A DNA stretch of 64,000 nucleotides from Bog-159 sp035308525 (lineage in GTDB: Bacteria; Acidobacteriota; Terriglobia; Bryobacterales; Bryobacteraceae), in assembly GCA_035308525.1 (NCBI GenBank), contig DATGGM010000144.1:1-64000 (forward strand), written 5' to 3'. The notes beneath the pieces were generated by a model. That model saw only the letters and a list, made by a program, of their open reading frames with translations, was not told where the DNA came from and searched no databases. The translations under genes and the position numbers were made by a program. This document shows positions 1 through 9,400 of the stretch, piece after piece (position 1 is the first letter of the stretch; every line of letters starts with the position of its first letter).

Positions 1-2
1 AG

Positions 3-89
3 CCCGAACTGTTGACTCAGCACATCATGGAATTTCTGCATGACCCCGTTCCCGCAAAGCGACGGGCCATGGTGGAGACCGGCGGGTAA
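3..89 (+). CDS. C-terminal end of an upstream gene (partial)
   Basis: An open frame enters from the window edge and stops at 87-89. The 28 visible residues end in AKRRAMVETGG. The fragment looks like the helical C-terminus seen in glycosyltransferases of the LpxB/MurG type, but it is too short to identify. It lies 16 bp before the MFS gene on the same strand, so it may belong to the same operon. Confidence 0.45.
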   Translation, partial: PELLTQHIMEFLHDPVPAKRRAMVETGG

Positions 90-105
90 TCCGCCGCGCT
101 GAACC

Positions 106-1563
106 ATGAGCATGCCTGCTATTTCCCCATCGCCGCCGCTCGTACAGGACCGGCCTCCCTTGCCTTTGTACGTCAAGCTGCTCTACGGCGTGGGTGAGAT
201 GCCCATCACCGTGCTGATGGTGCTGTCCGGCCTCTTCATGCTGTTTTTCTACAACTCCGTGATGGGTTTGCCATCCGCGCTGGTGGGAATCGGCCTCTCT
301 TCCAGCCTGGTATTGGATGCTCTGCTCGATCCGCTCATCGGCCATCTGTCGGATCGTACGCGCCACAGCCTGGGACGCCGCCACATTTTCATGCTGCCGG
401 GCGCCCTGATCGTGGGACCTTCCTTTTTCCTGCTCTTCAGTCCGCCGCGCAACTTGGGACCTACTGGACTGTTTGTGTGGCTGCTGGCCTGTTCGATGGC
501 GCTGCGCGCCGCCAGCGCCGTCTACCGCATTCCCTATCTCAGCCTGGGCGCCGAATTGAGCCGCGATTATGACGACCGCACCAGGACCATGGCCATTCGC
601 ACTATGTTCGGCCTGCTGGGCACCTTGGGCGCGGCCGCGCTTTCTTTTCTCGTCTTTTTCCCGGCCACCGCCGACGGCTCCGAACCCAAGCTGCATTACG
701 CGGGGTATCCTCGCATGGGCCTGGCGTTCGGCGCGGTGATGACCATCGCCGGCCTGATCGGCACGCTGGGCACCTGGGGGCATCGCACATCGGGCAGCCG
801 TGATTCAGGCCGAGTGCATTTCTTCACAGGTTTCGGGATTGCGATGCGCAACCGCGCCTTTCGCAGTATCTGGCTTTCGACCACCATCTTTTTCCTGGCC
901 GTGGTGCTCAATTTCAGCATGGCGATTCACTACTTCACCTGGTACGCGCACATCAGCCGCAGCGAGATTCTGAGCCTGATTCAGACCAGTTTCTACGCTG
1001 GCGCTCTGGGAGGCGTGGTGCTGTGGATGTCGCTCGCCCGCCGCACCGAAAAGCGCACGTTGTACATGATGTCCGCGATCTCGTCGGCCATCTTGTTATT
1101 CATGGCGACGTTTCTGATCGGAAGCGGCCGTCCTTTCGGCACCGGCCATCCTTTGCCCCTGATCATCGGCCACGTGATCGGCGGCATCTTCGCCAGCGCG
1201 GTCTGGGTGGTCCCGGCATCCATGATCGCCGACGTCGCCGACACCGACGAGCTCTCCACCGGCCTGCGCCGGGAAGGCATTTATTTCGGTATCATGAATT
1301 TCGGCGAGAAGATCGCCGCCGGCGGCGCGCTGCTGTTTGCCGGCGGCCTGCTGAATATCTTCCGCAAGCTGTCGCCGGGCACGGCCTTCGGCACGCCCGG
1401 ACATCCGCCGGCCGACACCCCTTACGTGGGCCTGTTGTATGGCGTCGTGCCGGCAGCGCTGCTGGTGTTGGCCCTGGTCCTGATACTTCCATACGGATTG
1501 AACCGGGGTACGGTGCATGAGATTCAACTGAAGCTCACGGCGCGCCGCGGGGCGGGCGAATGA
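106..1563 (+). CDS. MFS transporter, GPH (MelB-like) sugar:cation symporter family
   Basis: The 485-residue product is an inner-membrane transporter with about 12 hydrophobic segments. The stretch DPLIGHLSDRTRHSLGRRH near residues 77-95 is the loop-2/3 signature of glycoside-pentoside-hexuronide:cation symporters, whose known members import sugars with Na+ or H+. The substrate cannot be read from sequence. The stop overlaps the start of the next gene as ATGA, so it is probably translationally coupled to the SDR and PHP genes that follow. Linkage to an SDR and a phosphoesterase gives no specific pathway. Confidence 0.85.
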   Translation: MSMPAISPSPPLVQDRPPLPLYVKLLYGVGEMPITVLMVLSGLFMLFFYNSVMGLPSALVGIGLSSSLVLDALLDPLIGHLSDRTRHSLGRRHIFMLPGALIVGPSFFLLFSPPRNLGPTGLFVWLLACSMALRAASAVYRIPYLSLGAELSRDYDDRTRTMAIRTMFGLLGTLGAAALSFLVFFPATADGSEPKLHYAGYPRMGLAFGAVMTIAGLIGTLGTWGHRTSGSRDSGRVHFFTGFGIAMRNRAFRSIWLSTTIFFLAVVLNFSMAIHYFTWYAHISRSEILSLIQTSFYAGALGGVVLWMSLARRTEKRTLYMMSAISSAILLFMATFLIGSGRPFGTGHPLPLIIGHVIGGIFASAVWVVPASMIADVADTDELSTGLRREGIYFGIMNFGEKIAAGGALLFAGGLLNIFRKLSPGTAFGTPGHPPADTPYVGLLYGVVPAALLVLALVLILPYGLNRGTVHEIQLKLTARRGAGE

Positions 1564-2519
1564 CGGACACCAAACCGGTTGTGCTGATCACCGGCGCCGG
1601 CTCCGGCTTGGGGCTGGCATCGTCCCTGTTTCTGGCCGCCCGCGATTTTCGCGTCTACGGAACCGCTTTCAGCCAAGAGGAAGAGCAATACCTGCGCGAT
1701 CAGGCCGCCCGCCAAAACCTCGCGGTCACCGCGCTGCGCATGGATGTTACCCGCCGCGCGGATATCGATCGCGTGGTGGACACCATCATCCGCGAAGCCG
1801 GCCGCATCGATGCCGTGGTGCACTTTGCCGGCATGGGATTGCGCGGCTTCTTCGAAGATCTCAGCATGCAGGAGATCCGGCAGCTCTACGATGTGAACGT
1901 CTTCGGCATCATGGAGCTGACCCAGGCCGTGCTGCCCCACATGCGCGCCCGCCGCTCCGGCCGGATCGTCATCACCGCCTCGGCCGCCGGCCGCATGGGT
2001 GAGATGAGCATCGCCGGCTATTCTTCCGGCAAGTTCGCCGTGGTGGGGCTGGGCGAATGCCTGCGCCAGGAAATGACCCTGCTGGGCATCCATGTTTCGG
2101 TGCTCGAGCCGGGGCTGATCTACACGCCGCACTTCGGCGTCAACCGCAACCGCGCCCGCCGCGCCCAGGATCCCGCCAGCCCGTACTATTTCTGGTTTTG
2201 CCAGCACGAAGCCATCGTCGACAAACTGCTGGCGAGCAATAAATTCACCGCCGGGGACGTCGCCGCGGTGGTTCACAAGATTCTGACAACGCCCAAGCCC
2301 CGCCTGCATTACATGGTAGGGTTCAAGCTGAAACTGATGGTGGCGCTGCGCAACATCATTCCCTTTGAATGGTTCGAACGCATCCACGAAAAAATCATCG
2401 TCCGCATGGTAGCCCGTCCGCGCCACCCGGCCAGCGGCCTCAGCGGTCTGGACGCCGGCATCACCACCCGCGTCAAAAGCCACCATGCGGCGGAAGCTCT
2501 TTTAAAAACCCATGATTGA
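1560..2519 (+). CDS. Short-chain dehydrogenase/reductase (SDR)
   Basis: A 319-residue classical SDR. The Rossmann glycine motif TGAGSGLG lies near residues 11-18, the NAG-like turn is HFAGMG, the catalytic serine is in ITASAAG, and the YxxxK pair is in YSSGK. The enzyme should catalyse NAD(P)-dependent oxidation or reduction of an alcohol or ketone; the substrate is unknown. The C-terminus is about 60 residues longer than a minimal SDR. It starts in ATGA overlap with the MFS gene and its 3' end overlaps the PHP gene by 8 bp, consistent with one operon. Confidence 0.85.
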   Translation: MTDTKPVVLITGAGSGLGLASSLFLAARDFRVYGTAFSQEEEQYLRDQAARQNLAVTALRMDVTRRADIDRVVDTIIREAGRIDAVVHFAGMGLRGFFEDLSMQEIRQLYDVNVFGIMELTQAVLPHMRARRSGRIVITASAAGRMGEMSIAGYSSGKFAVVGLGECLRQEMTLLGIHVSVLEPGLIYTPHFGVNRNRARRAQDPASPYYFWFCQHEAIVDKLLASNKFTAGDVAAVVHKILTTPKPRLHYMVGFKLKLMVALRNIIPFEWFERIHEKIIVRMVARPRHPASGLSGLDAGITTRVKSHHAAEALLKTHD

Positions 2520-3390
2520 CCTGCATACCCACACCGACCGTTCCGATGGAACCGCCTCCCCCTCCCAATTGGTGCATGACGCCAAGGCCATGGGCCTGGA
2601 GGCTCTTGGTATCACCGACCACGACACGCTGGAGGGCTATGATATTGCCGCGCCCCTGGCCGCCGCGGCGGGCCTGGAATTGGTTTGCGGCATCGAGTTG
2701 AGTACCCGCCCCGATCCGCCCGCCGATGGCTCCCGCGCGCCCTCCGTGCACCTGCTCGGCTACTTCCTGCAGGAGCCCGCCTCGGCCGGCTTCCGCCAAT
2801 GGATCAAAGGCCACCAGGAGAGCCGCCGCGAGCGCAACCGTAAGCTCATCGCCAAGCTCAACTCGCTGGGCGTGGAGATCAACCTCGAAGAGGTGCAAGT
2901 GCTCGGCAAGCATCTCACCGGCCGTCCGCACTTCGCCAAAATCCTGCTGAAGAAGGGCTATGTGAAGACCAACCAGGAAGCCTTCGACCGCTACCTGGCC
3001 GATAACGCGTCCGCCTCTGTCGAGCGCGACGAACCCGAACTGGTGGAAGGCGTGCGCAAGATCCGCGAGGGCGGCGGCATGCCATCCCTGGCCCATCCGG
3101 TGCGCCTCCCCGAGCGCGACAGAGCTTCGATCGAAAAGCTCCTGCGCACCTTGATCGACAACGGCCTGCAGGGCCTGGAGGTCTACCACAGCGAGCACTC
3201 GCCCGAAGACACCGCGCTCTACAAAGAGCTGGCCGCGCAGTTCAATCTGATTCAAACCGGCGGCACGGATTTCCACGGCGACAATAAGCCGTCCATCCAT
3301 CTGGGCACCGGCAAGGGCAACAACGTAAATACTCCCTACTCGCTGCTCGAGAACATGCGCCGCGGCGCGGCTGCCCTGGCGGTCCGGTAA
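2512..3390 (+). CDS. PHP-domain phosphoesterase (RNase AM / YciV-TrpH type)
   Basis: A 292-residue polymerase-and-histidinol-phosphatase domain protein. Metal-ligand motifs are clear: HTHTDRSDG (His5, His7), GITDHDT (residues 33-39), Glu62 in GIELS, a later HPVRL and the terminal GGTDFHG. Family members of this size remove phosphate from 3',5'-nucleoside bisphosphates or act as 5'-3' exonucleases on short RNA. The gene overlaps the SDR by 8 bp. It converges with the RES toxin gene, leaving only 9 bp between stops. Confidence 0.85.
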   Translation: MIDLHTHTDRSDGTASPSQLVHDAKAMGLEALGITDHDTLEGYDIAAPLAAAAGLELVCGIELSTRPDPPADGSRAPSVHLLGYFLQEPASAGFRQWIKGHQESRRERNRKLIAKLNSLGVEINLEEVQVLGKHLTGRPHFAKILLKKGYVKTNQEAFDRYLADNASASVERDEPELVEGVRKIREGGGMPSLAHPVRLPERDRASIEKLLRTLIDNGLQGLEVYHSEHSPEDTALYKELAAQFNLIQTGGTDFHGDNKPSIHLGTGKGNNVNTPYSLLENMRRGAAALAVR

Positions 3391-3399
3391 CGCTTGAAT

Positions 3400-4074
3400 T
3401 CACCCGGCCAGCCGGATGCGCGGCGTCCGGGTGCCCTGCCAGCGATATTCGTAATGCGGTCCGCTACGCACATTCTCGACCAGCGCGGGCCGGAAGCACG
3501 CCAGGCATTCGCCTCCGGGGTGCCGCACGCTGCGATAGATGATCCCGTTCGAGTCTTCCTCCAGCAGGCGGCGCGCCAGCCGCTGCGATGCCTCGTAACT
3601 GACCGGATCGTGGTACGGAGCATTCGCCGGCATTCCGCTGCGGACATCGTGGAACGGCGCGTCAAAATCGGCCCGGTATAGCCGCATCTGCACCCGCGCG
3701 TCGAGAACCCCGATCTCGTCCAGTTCCAGGGTGCGATGGTAGACAACCTCGGCGTGCGCGGCCGCCAGAGTATCGGCGGCGTACCACGCTCCCCGCTCCG
3801 GGCCGTTGAACCGGCCGCCGCCAGCGCGCGGATGGCAGAACGCGGCCATGATCACGCTCGCCATCGCACGGCCCACCACCCATTCCTCCGGCGGGATGCG
3901 GTACAGGATGCCCAACTCCGCCGAGATGCGGTCGTTGCTCCAGCTCTCCAGTTCGAGAACCATCGGCAGATCTTCCGGCGCGGCCACCGCATCCAGAATG
4001 CCCCGGGAAGGATAGACACTGGGCACCAGGCGGCAAGTGTCCCGGAGCCGCAGCTCGCGGATGGGTGGACTCAA
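3400..4074 (-). CDS. RES-domain toxin (NAD+-degrading family)
   Basis: A 224-residue protein with the RES fold: GGRFNGPERGAWYAADT followed by AHAEVVYH, and later GIIYRSVRHPGG. Characterised RES toxins degrade NAD+ and cause stasis; this is family knowledge. No ATG lies near the natural N-terminus. The frame begins with TTG at 4074, overlapping the TGA of the antitoxin as TTGA, so the toxin is probably made only by re-initiation from the antitoxin cistron. Partner: the Xre/DUF2384 antitoxin immediately upstream. Confidence 0.85.
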   Translation of the reverse strand: MSPPIRELRLRDTCRLVPSVYPSRGILDAVAAPEDLPMVLELESWSNDRISAELGILYRIPPEEWVVGRAMASVIMAAFCHPRAGGGRFNGPERGAWYAADTLAAAHAEVVYHRTLELDEIGVLDARVQMRLYRADFDAPFHDVRSGMPANAPYHDPVSYEASQRLARRLLEEDSNGIIYRSVRHPGGECLACFRPALVENVRSGPHYEYRWQGTRTPRIRLAG

Positions 4075-4514
4075 TTCCAGCCGCCCCGCCGCCCGTCGAG
4101 CAGGCGCCTGACCTGGTACAGGCCGTCCATGCCTTCCGCCATCAGCGCCAGCGCGGGTTTGCCGCCGAACAATGGATTGCTGTTCGGCAGCTTGACCCAG
4201 CCGTCGGCCAGATCCCCATCCGGGTAAAGAATGTGGAGGCTCTTATAGATCCCCAGCACCAGTGAGATGCGCATCAGCATGTCATAAGGGAGCGTGGCGG
4301 TCTGGCCGGCCTTGTATTTGAAGAAGGTGGATTCGGCCGGCCAGCCCAACAACGCGCGCTGCTCCGCGGTGCTCAGCTGCCAGGCAGCCGCCATATTGAA
4401 GAACGTGCGCATGGCGGGACCGGATATCCGCCGCCGGAGCTGAGGATTGTGCCGGTCGCGAGCGGAAACAGACTCCAGGCCTAAAACTTCGGCAGATTTC
4501 CTGGCTAACTCCAT
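4071..4514 (-). CDS. Xre/MbcA/ParS-type antitoxin (DUF2384)
   Basis: A 147-residue antitoxin. The C-terminal toxin-binding domain ends in NPLFGGKPALALMAEG, the hallmark of the RES-associated Xre/MbcA/ParS family. The middle third, with RTFFNMAAAWQLSTAEQRAL, is the DNA-binding part. The ATG at 4514 is preferred over one 25 codons upstream, because the upstream one would include the promoter. That promoter's -10 box ends only 6 bp before this ATG, predicting a leaderless mRNA. Antitoxins of this family usually repress their own operon, and a candidate operator lies in the promoter spacer. Confidence 0.82.
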   Translation of the reverse strand: MELARKSAEVLGLESVSARDRHNPQLRRRISGPAMRTFFNMAAAWQLSTAEQRALLGWPAESTFFKYKAGQTATLPYDMLMRISLVLGIYKSLHILYPDGDLADGWVKLPNSNPLFGGKPALALMAEGMDGLYQVRRLLDGRRGGWN

Positions 4515-4520
4515 ATCTAG

Positions 4521-4549
4521 ATAATAAACTCTATTTGTGGAGTAGTCAA
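4521..4549 (-). promoter_or_regulatory. Sigma70-type promoter with embedded inverted repeat for the antitoxin-toxin operon
   Basis: Read on the minus strand: TTGACT (4549-4544), a 17-bp spacer, then TATTAT (4526-4521). The antitoxin ATG begins 7 nt after the -10 box, so transcription should start at or next to the A of ATG. The spacer holds ACTC-N8-GAGT (4528-4543), a plausible autorepression operator. Boxes and spacing are directly visible; promoter activity is inferred. Confidence 0.65.
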
Positions 4550-4568
4550 GGGCCGTGGAGTATGGCCA

Positions 4569-4583
4569 AAAGTACGGTACTTT
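4569..4583. promoter_or_regulatory. 15-bp perfect palindrome between divergent genes
   Basis: AAAGTAC-G-GTACTTT is a perfect palindrome. It lies 20 bp upstream of the antitoxin -35 box and 78 bp before the flavoprotein start, so it could bind a dimeric regulator of either gene. A TATAAT (4614-4619) pointing at the flavoprotein follows it, but no good -35 box accompanies that. Confidence 0.4.
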
Positions 4584-4660
4584 CCGCACTGGCGCAGCGG
4601 GCTGGCGGCTCGGTATAATTCGTTAACACCTTAAATCCGAAAGGAAATCGTAAACTTCAG

Positions 4661-6310
4661 ATGAACGAGCAATATGATGTAGCTATCCTGGGCGCCGGTT
4701 TCGAGGGGGGGATGCTCGGAACTATCCTGGCCTACAAGGGCGCCAAAGTGGTGATCATCGACGCCGGGACGCACCCCCGCTTCGCCTTGGGCGAGTCCAC
4801 TGTGCGGCACACCTTCCGCATGATCAAGATCATGGCGGAGCGCTACGGAGTTCCCGAATTCAAGACGGAATTCAATTCCGGCGAACAGCTCCACAAACAT
4901 GTTTCCAATCATTTCGGCGTGAAGAAGAATTTCGGCTTCGTCTATCACCGGCCCGGTGAGCATCAGCGGCCGGAGGAGGCCACCCAGCTCGTAATTCCGC
5001 CCTACCGCGAAGGCTACGAAGCCCACCTGTTCCGCCAGGACACGGATCAGTATCTGACCTATCTCGCCATTCACCACGGCGCCACGGTCAAATACAGTAC
5101 GCGCGTCAAGAATGTCGAAACGGATGCCGATGGCGTAACCATCACCACCGAAAAAGGCAACCCCATCCGCGCCAAGTTCGTCGCCGACGCTTCCGGCGGC
5201 GGCCATGTGCTTGCCCGCCTGTGGGACCTGCGCGACAACCCGCCGCGCGTCCGGCTGCAGACCCGCTGTCTGTTTACGCATATGATCGACGTGACGCCTT
5301 ACGACGATCTCACCCTGCCCAATGGCGTGCCCCAGGCGCCGCGCCGCTGGTACGCGGGCACCTGCCACCACATCTTCGACGGCGGCTGGCTGTGGGTCAT
5401 CCCCTTCGATAACCGCGAGGGTTCCTGCAACAAGGCAGTGAGTATCGGACTGAGCTTCGACATCCGCAAGTACCCCAAGCCTACAGACATCACTCCGGAT
5501 GAGGAATGGCGCCGGTTCCTGGATCAGTTCCCCAGCATCAAAGAGCAGTTCAAGCACGCCAAGCTGGTGCGCGACTGGGTATCCTCGGACCGGCTGCAAG
5601 GCTCCTGCAAGCAGACCGTCGGGGATCGCTGGGCCATCATGGCCGGCGGCGCCGGCAGCGGCTTCCTGGACGCACTGTTCTCCCGCGGCCTGGCTTCTTC
5701 GGTGGAAGTGATCAACGCCCTAGCCGCGCGCGTGCTGGGCGCGCTGAAGGACGATGATTTCCGCGTCGCGCGCTTCGAATACATATCCCGCATTCACGAA
5801 GCCAATCTGCGCAACAACGATCGCCTGGTGTTCGGCGCCTATGCTTCGTTCCGGGACTTCGATCTGTGGAACGCCTGGTTCCGCGTCTGGGCCCTGGGCG
5901 TCGGCTTGGGCGATCTAAAACTGGCCAGCATCTACCGCCGGTATCTGAAGACTCACGACGATTCCATCCTGCCGGATGCCGAGGAACCCATGGGCTTGTT
6001 CTACAGCCAGCACAAAGGCTTCGGCGAGCTCCTGGATGCCGCGGTCGCCAAAATGGACGAGGTGGAGGCGGGCACCACCGATACCAAGGAAGCCTCCCGC
6101 TACATCTTCAACCTGATCCGCAACGCGAAGTTCACGCCGGCCGCCAACCACCTGGGCGATCCCGACTGGCACTTCATCAATGCCGGAACGTTTATCGTCA
6201 ACGTGAAGACACTGGCATGGTTGCTGACCTCGGCGCCACCCGATATCAAGAGTCTCTCGCTCGGTCTATTGGGCGGAGGCAAGCCGCATCCGGCGCCCTC
6301 GGCGGGCTAA
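4661..6310 (+). CDS. FAD-dependent oxidoreductase, flavin-halogenase-like
   Basis: A 549-residue flavoprotein. The N-terminus VAILGAGFEGGMLG is a slightly altered GxGxxG FAD loop. PRFALGEST (near residue 44) and GGWLWVIP (a match to the WxWxIP signature) are typical of the flavin-dependent halogenase/geranylgeranyl-reductase superfamily, and GGAGSGFLDALFS fits the second FAD motif. It could halogenate, hydroxylate or reduce a large hydrophobic substrate. WxWxIP favours a halogenase-type fold, but several relatives with that motif are monooxygenases. It is a single gene, divergent from the toxin-antitoxin pair, about 30 kb from the polyketide-type synthases. Confidence 0.7.
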   Translation: MNEQYDVAILGAGFEGGMLGTILAYKGAKVVIIDAGTHPRFALGESTVRHTFRMIKIMAERYGVPEFKTEFNSGEQLHKHVSNHFGVKKNFGFVYHRPGEHQRPEEATQLVIPPYREGYEAHLFRQDTDQYLTYLAIHHGATVKYSTRVKNVETDADGVTITTEKGNPIRAKFVADASGGGHVLARLWDLRDNPPRVRLQTRCLFTHMIDVTPYDDLTLPNGVPQAPRRWYAGTCHHIFDGGWLWVIPFDNREGSCNKAVSIGLSFDIRKYPKPTDITPDEEWRRFLDQFPSIKEQFKHAKLVRDWVSSDRLQGSCKQTVGDRWAIMAGGAGSGFLDALFSRGLASSVEVINALAARVLGALKDDDFRVARFEYISRIHEANLRNNDRLVFGAYASFRDFDLWNAWFRVWALGVGLGDLKLASIYRRYLKTHDDSILPDAEEPMGLFYSQHKGFGELLDAAVAKMDEVEAGTTDTKEASRYIFNLIRNAKFTPAANHLGDPDWHFINAGTFIVNVKTLAWLLTSAPPDIKSLSLGLLGGGKPHPAPSAG

Positions 6311-6437
6311 ACCGCCTAGAGTCCTGGTAGCCCTTGCGTCTGTCTTTGACAGTATAGTTAGATTCGAAAGAGTTATCGCGGGAGAAAGTTGGCGCTTTTC
6401 GACCAACACTCCACGTCTGTCTTCACTGCACCAGACC

Positions 6438-9400
6438 ATGAAAGCGCTGGCACTCCTTTTTTTAGCGGCCACTCTCCCGGCACAAGTCCAGCCAGCCCCG
6501 GGATGGTGCTCCATGGCGCATTGCAACAATCAGATGACGGATTTCTCCCCCGTCACGCCTCCCGGAATCAATTCGGGCATAGCGATTTCGGCCAGAGACA
6601 CTGCGCGCCTCGGCCTCACCGGCGCATTGGGATGCGTCACCAACGGCGCCAACCTGGCCTGCGCATACCGCGAATCGCCCGACGCCCTGGTGTACTACGA
6701 CGCCAGCGGAAATGTCCTTTGGACCTCGGGCAAGCTCCTGGATGGTAATACTTACAAGAACACCCCGATCATCCAGGCGGATGGGAGCGTGGTGGTCGGC
6801 GATAACCTGAACACCATCAAGTTCAATCGGGACGGCTCGGTCGCCTGGTCCACGCCTACGGTCGGAGGCAGCCCGATCTCCCAGGTCACCACGCCGAACG
6901 GCGCCATCTTCACCGCCACGCACCCCGTGGCAGTCAACACCTGCCCGCAGAATACGTGCAATCTTCTGACGACCCTGAACAATCCGGGCAGTGGCTACAC
7001 CACCGCCGCGGTAACGCTGACCGGCGGCGACTGTCCTGGCACGTCCGCTACGGCAACGGTGTCCGGAGCGCAGGTCACCGCGGTCAACATCACCGCACAA
7101 GGTTCCAATTGCATCATCGCCCCGGACATAATCATCACGGGCGATGGCGCCGGCGCCCAGGCCAATGCTCAACTGGTCGCCCCGGCCCCAGTCACGGTGT
7201 ACAACGGCGCTACAGGCGCGCTGGTGGGCAGCATGTACTTGTACGCCAGCGGCGTCAGCGGCCCCTACTATGAAACCATCAATGTTCCCTGCGTCAACAA
7301 CGGGAGCTATCCCAACCGGGTCTACGTATCGACTAATCTCAGCACCAATCAGAATCAGGGAGCGCTGTGGGCATTGGACATCGATCCGGCGAACCTCGCC
7401 AATCCCATCAGCCCCGCATGGAGTGTGACCTTCGGCGGACCCTCGGGGGCCTCGCCGCTGTGCATCGGCAACAAAGTCTATTTCGATGGCGCGGGCCAGG
7501 TGCCGGGCGACAATGCCGGCACCACCATTTTCGGAGTGCATGATAACGGGAGCTCCGCCAGCATACTGTTCCATGTCTCGCTCGGAGCGGACGCGGCGCC
7601 GATCACCTGCAACTTCGCATTGGATCCTCGCCCGGCAGGCGGCTTCTGGCACGAGATCCAGTATGATCCCAATCTCTATCATCGCGACGGCGCCAACGGC
7701 AACATCATCGAAACGCTCGACGTGAGCTCGCTGCTGGCCGCCGGCGGGGCGGTGCCCGGAACGTATTGGATGTCGGGCGTCTTCAACACCGTGGGTACCC
7801 CGGATCACCCTTACATGATCCTGCCGGAATCCGCCATCAGCTACGCAGCCAGCTATCTCACCATGATCGATCTTACGGATCTATCCCTGGTTTGGGCGTT
7901 GCCGCTTTATCCCGGGAACAGTCCCTATTTCAGTGACTCCTTCGAGGGCGAGGCGGCCATACTGATGAACAGCGGCGGCCAACCGGTGGTGGCCATGGCC
8001 ACCCGCTATAATGGCGCTTTTTTCCTCGCCGATGGCCAGGGCACGGCGGCAATTTCGAGCAGCGCCCTGCGTTTCGGCGACCAGTCCGTTGGAGGCACCA
8101 GCGCCTCACAGGCTGTCACGCTGACCAACACGTCGAGTACCGTGCTGAACGTCGCCAGTATCAACGTCACCGGCGATTTCGCGGAAGCCGGCACTTGCGC
8201 CGCGCCCATGCCGCCCGGAGCCGGTTGCCTGATTACCGTCAGCTTCACCCCCAGCGCCACCGGCCCGCGCACTGGCTCGATGGTCATCACCAGCAATGCC
8301 GCGGGCAGCCCGCAAACCATCTCGCTTTCCGGTGTCGGTATCACCGGCGTGCCGGATATAGCTCTGTCGGCGCATGCTCTCTCTTTCGCGGCGCAGACCA
8401 TCGGCACCACCAGCCCGCCCCAGGTTGTGACCCTGAAAAACCGCGGCGCCGCACTGCTGACGCTCACGGGGTTTGTCGGCGGCGGAGACGCCCTGCAGAC
8501 TAACAACTGCCCATCCAGCCTGGCGCCCGCGGCCGATTGCTCGGTCAACGTGATGTTCACCCCTGGCGGTGCCGGCTCGCGAACCGGCACGGTTACCATC
8601 AATAGCAATGCCTCGAACAGCCCTCAGGTCATCTCCCTGGCCGGCACGGGTTCCCTGGCGGGCGGACCGGCCGCTGGCTTAACCTCCTCCAGCCTGGTCT
8701 TTCCCGTGCAGAACCTGGGGGTGCCGGGCAAACCACAAAGCGTCTTTCTGTACAATCCGGGAACCGCCGCGCTCGGCATCACCAGCATCGCCGCGACAGG
8801 CGCCGCATCCCAAACCAACAACTGTCCGGCGACCCTGGCCCCCAAAAGCCATTGCGCGATCACGGTGACTTACACGCCCGTGACCATCGGCCCCGGTGCT
8901 GGAGCGGTTACGCTCATCGATAACGCACCCGATAGTCCCCAGCACATCTTTGTGTCTGGCGTGGCGTGGGGCAATCCGTTACCGTTATTGGCCCAGGCCT
9001 CGCCGCCGGCAGGCTTACTCCTGGGCGGTCCGGGATTCACGCTGAACGTCCTGGGCGGCGGGTTTATTCCCGGCGCCACCGTGAATTGGAATGGCGCCGC
9101 GGTGCCCACCGCCTACATTGGCCCTACGCAATTGTCCGCCACGGTCGCCCCTTCCCGCACCGCGGCTGCGAAAACCGCCACGATTAGTGTAGTGAATAGC
9201 GGCCCGGGCGGCGGCGCTTCAAATCCCGTCTGGCTCCCCATCACCACTCCCAGTGAATGGCTTTCCATGGGCCGATCGGATTTGCGCGCCAGCGCCGGCC
9301 CGCGAGCCGTGCTCACCGCCGATCTGAACGGTGATGGCCGGCTTGATCTGCTGGCCGTCAACTCCGTTGCCAACACGATTTCCGTCCTGCTTGGCAACGG

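Noticed and set aside
1524..3300. Antisense frames of 320 and 275 codons opposite the SDR and PHP genes
   Set aside because: The plus-strand products carry intact catalytic motifs; the minus-strand translations do not resemble proteins.
6346..6378. TTGACA at 6346-6351 as promoter for the giant repeat protein
   Set aside because: No acceptable -10 box lies at 16-18 bp.
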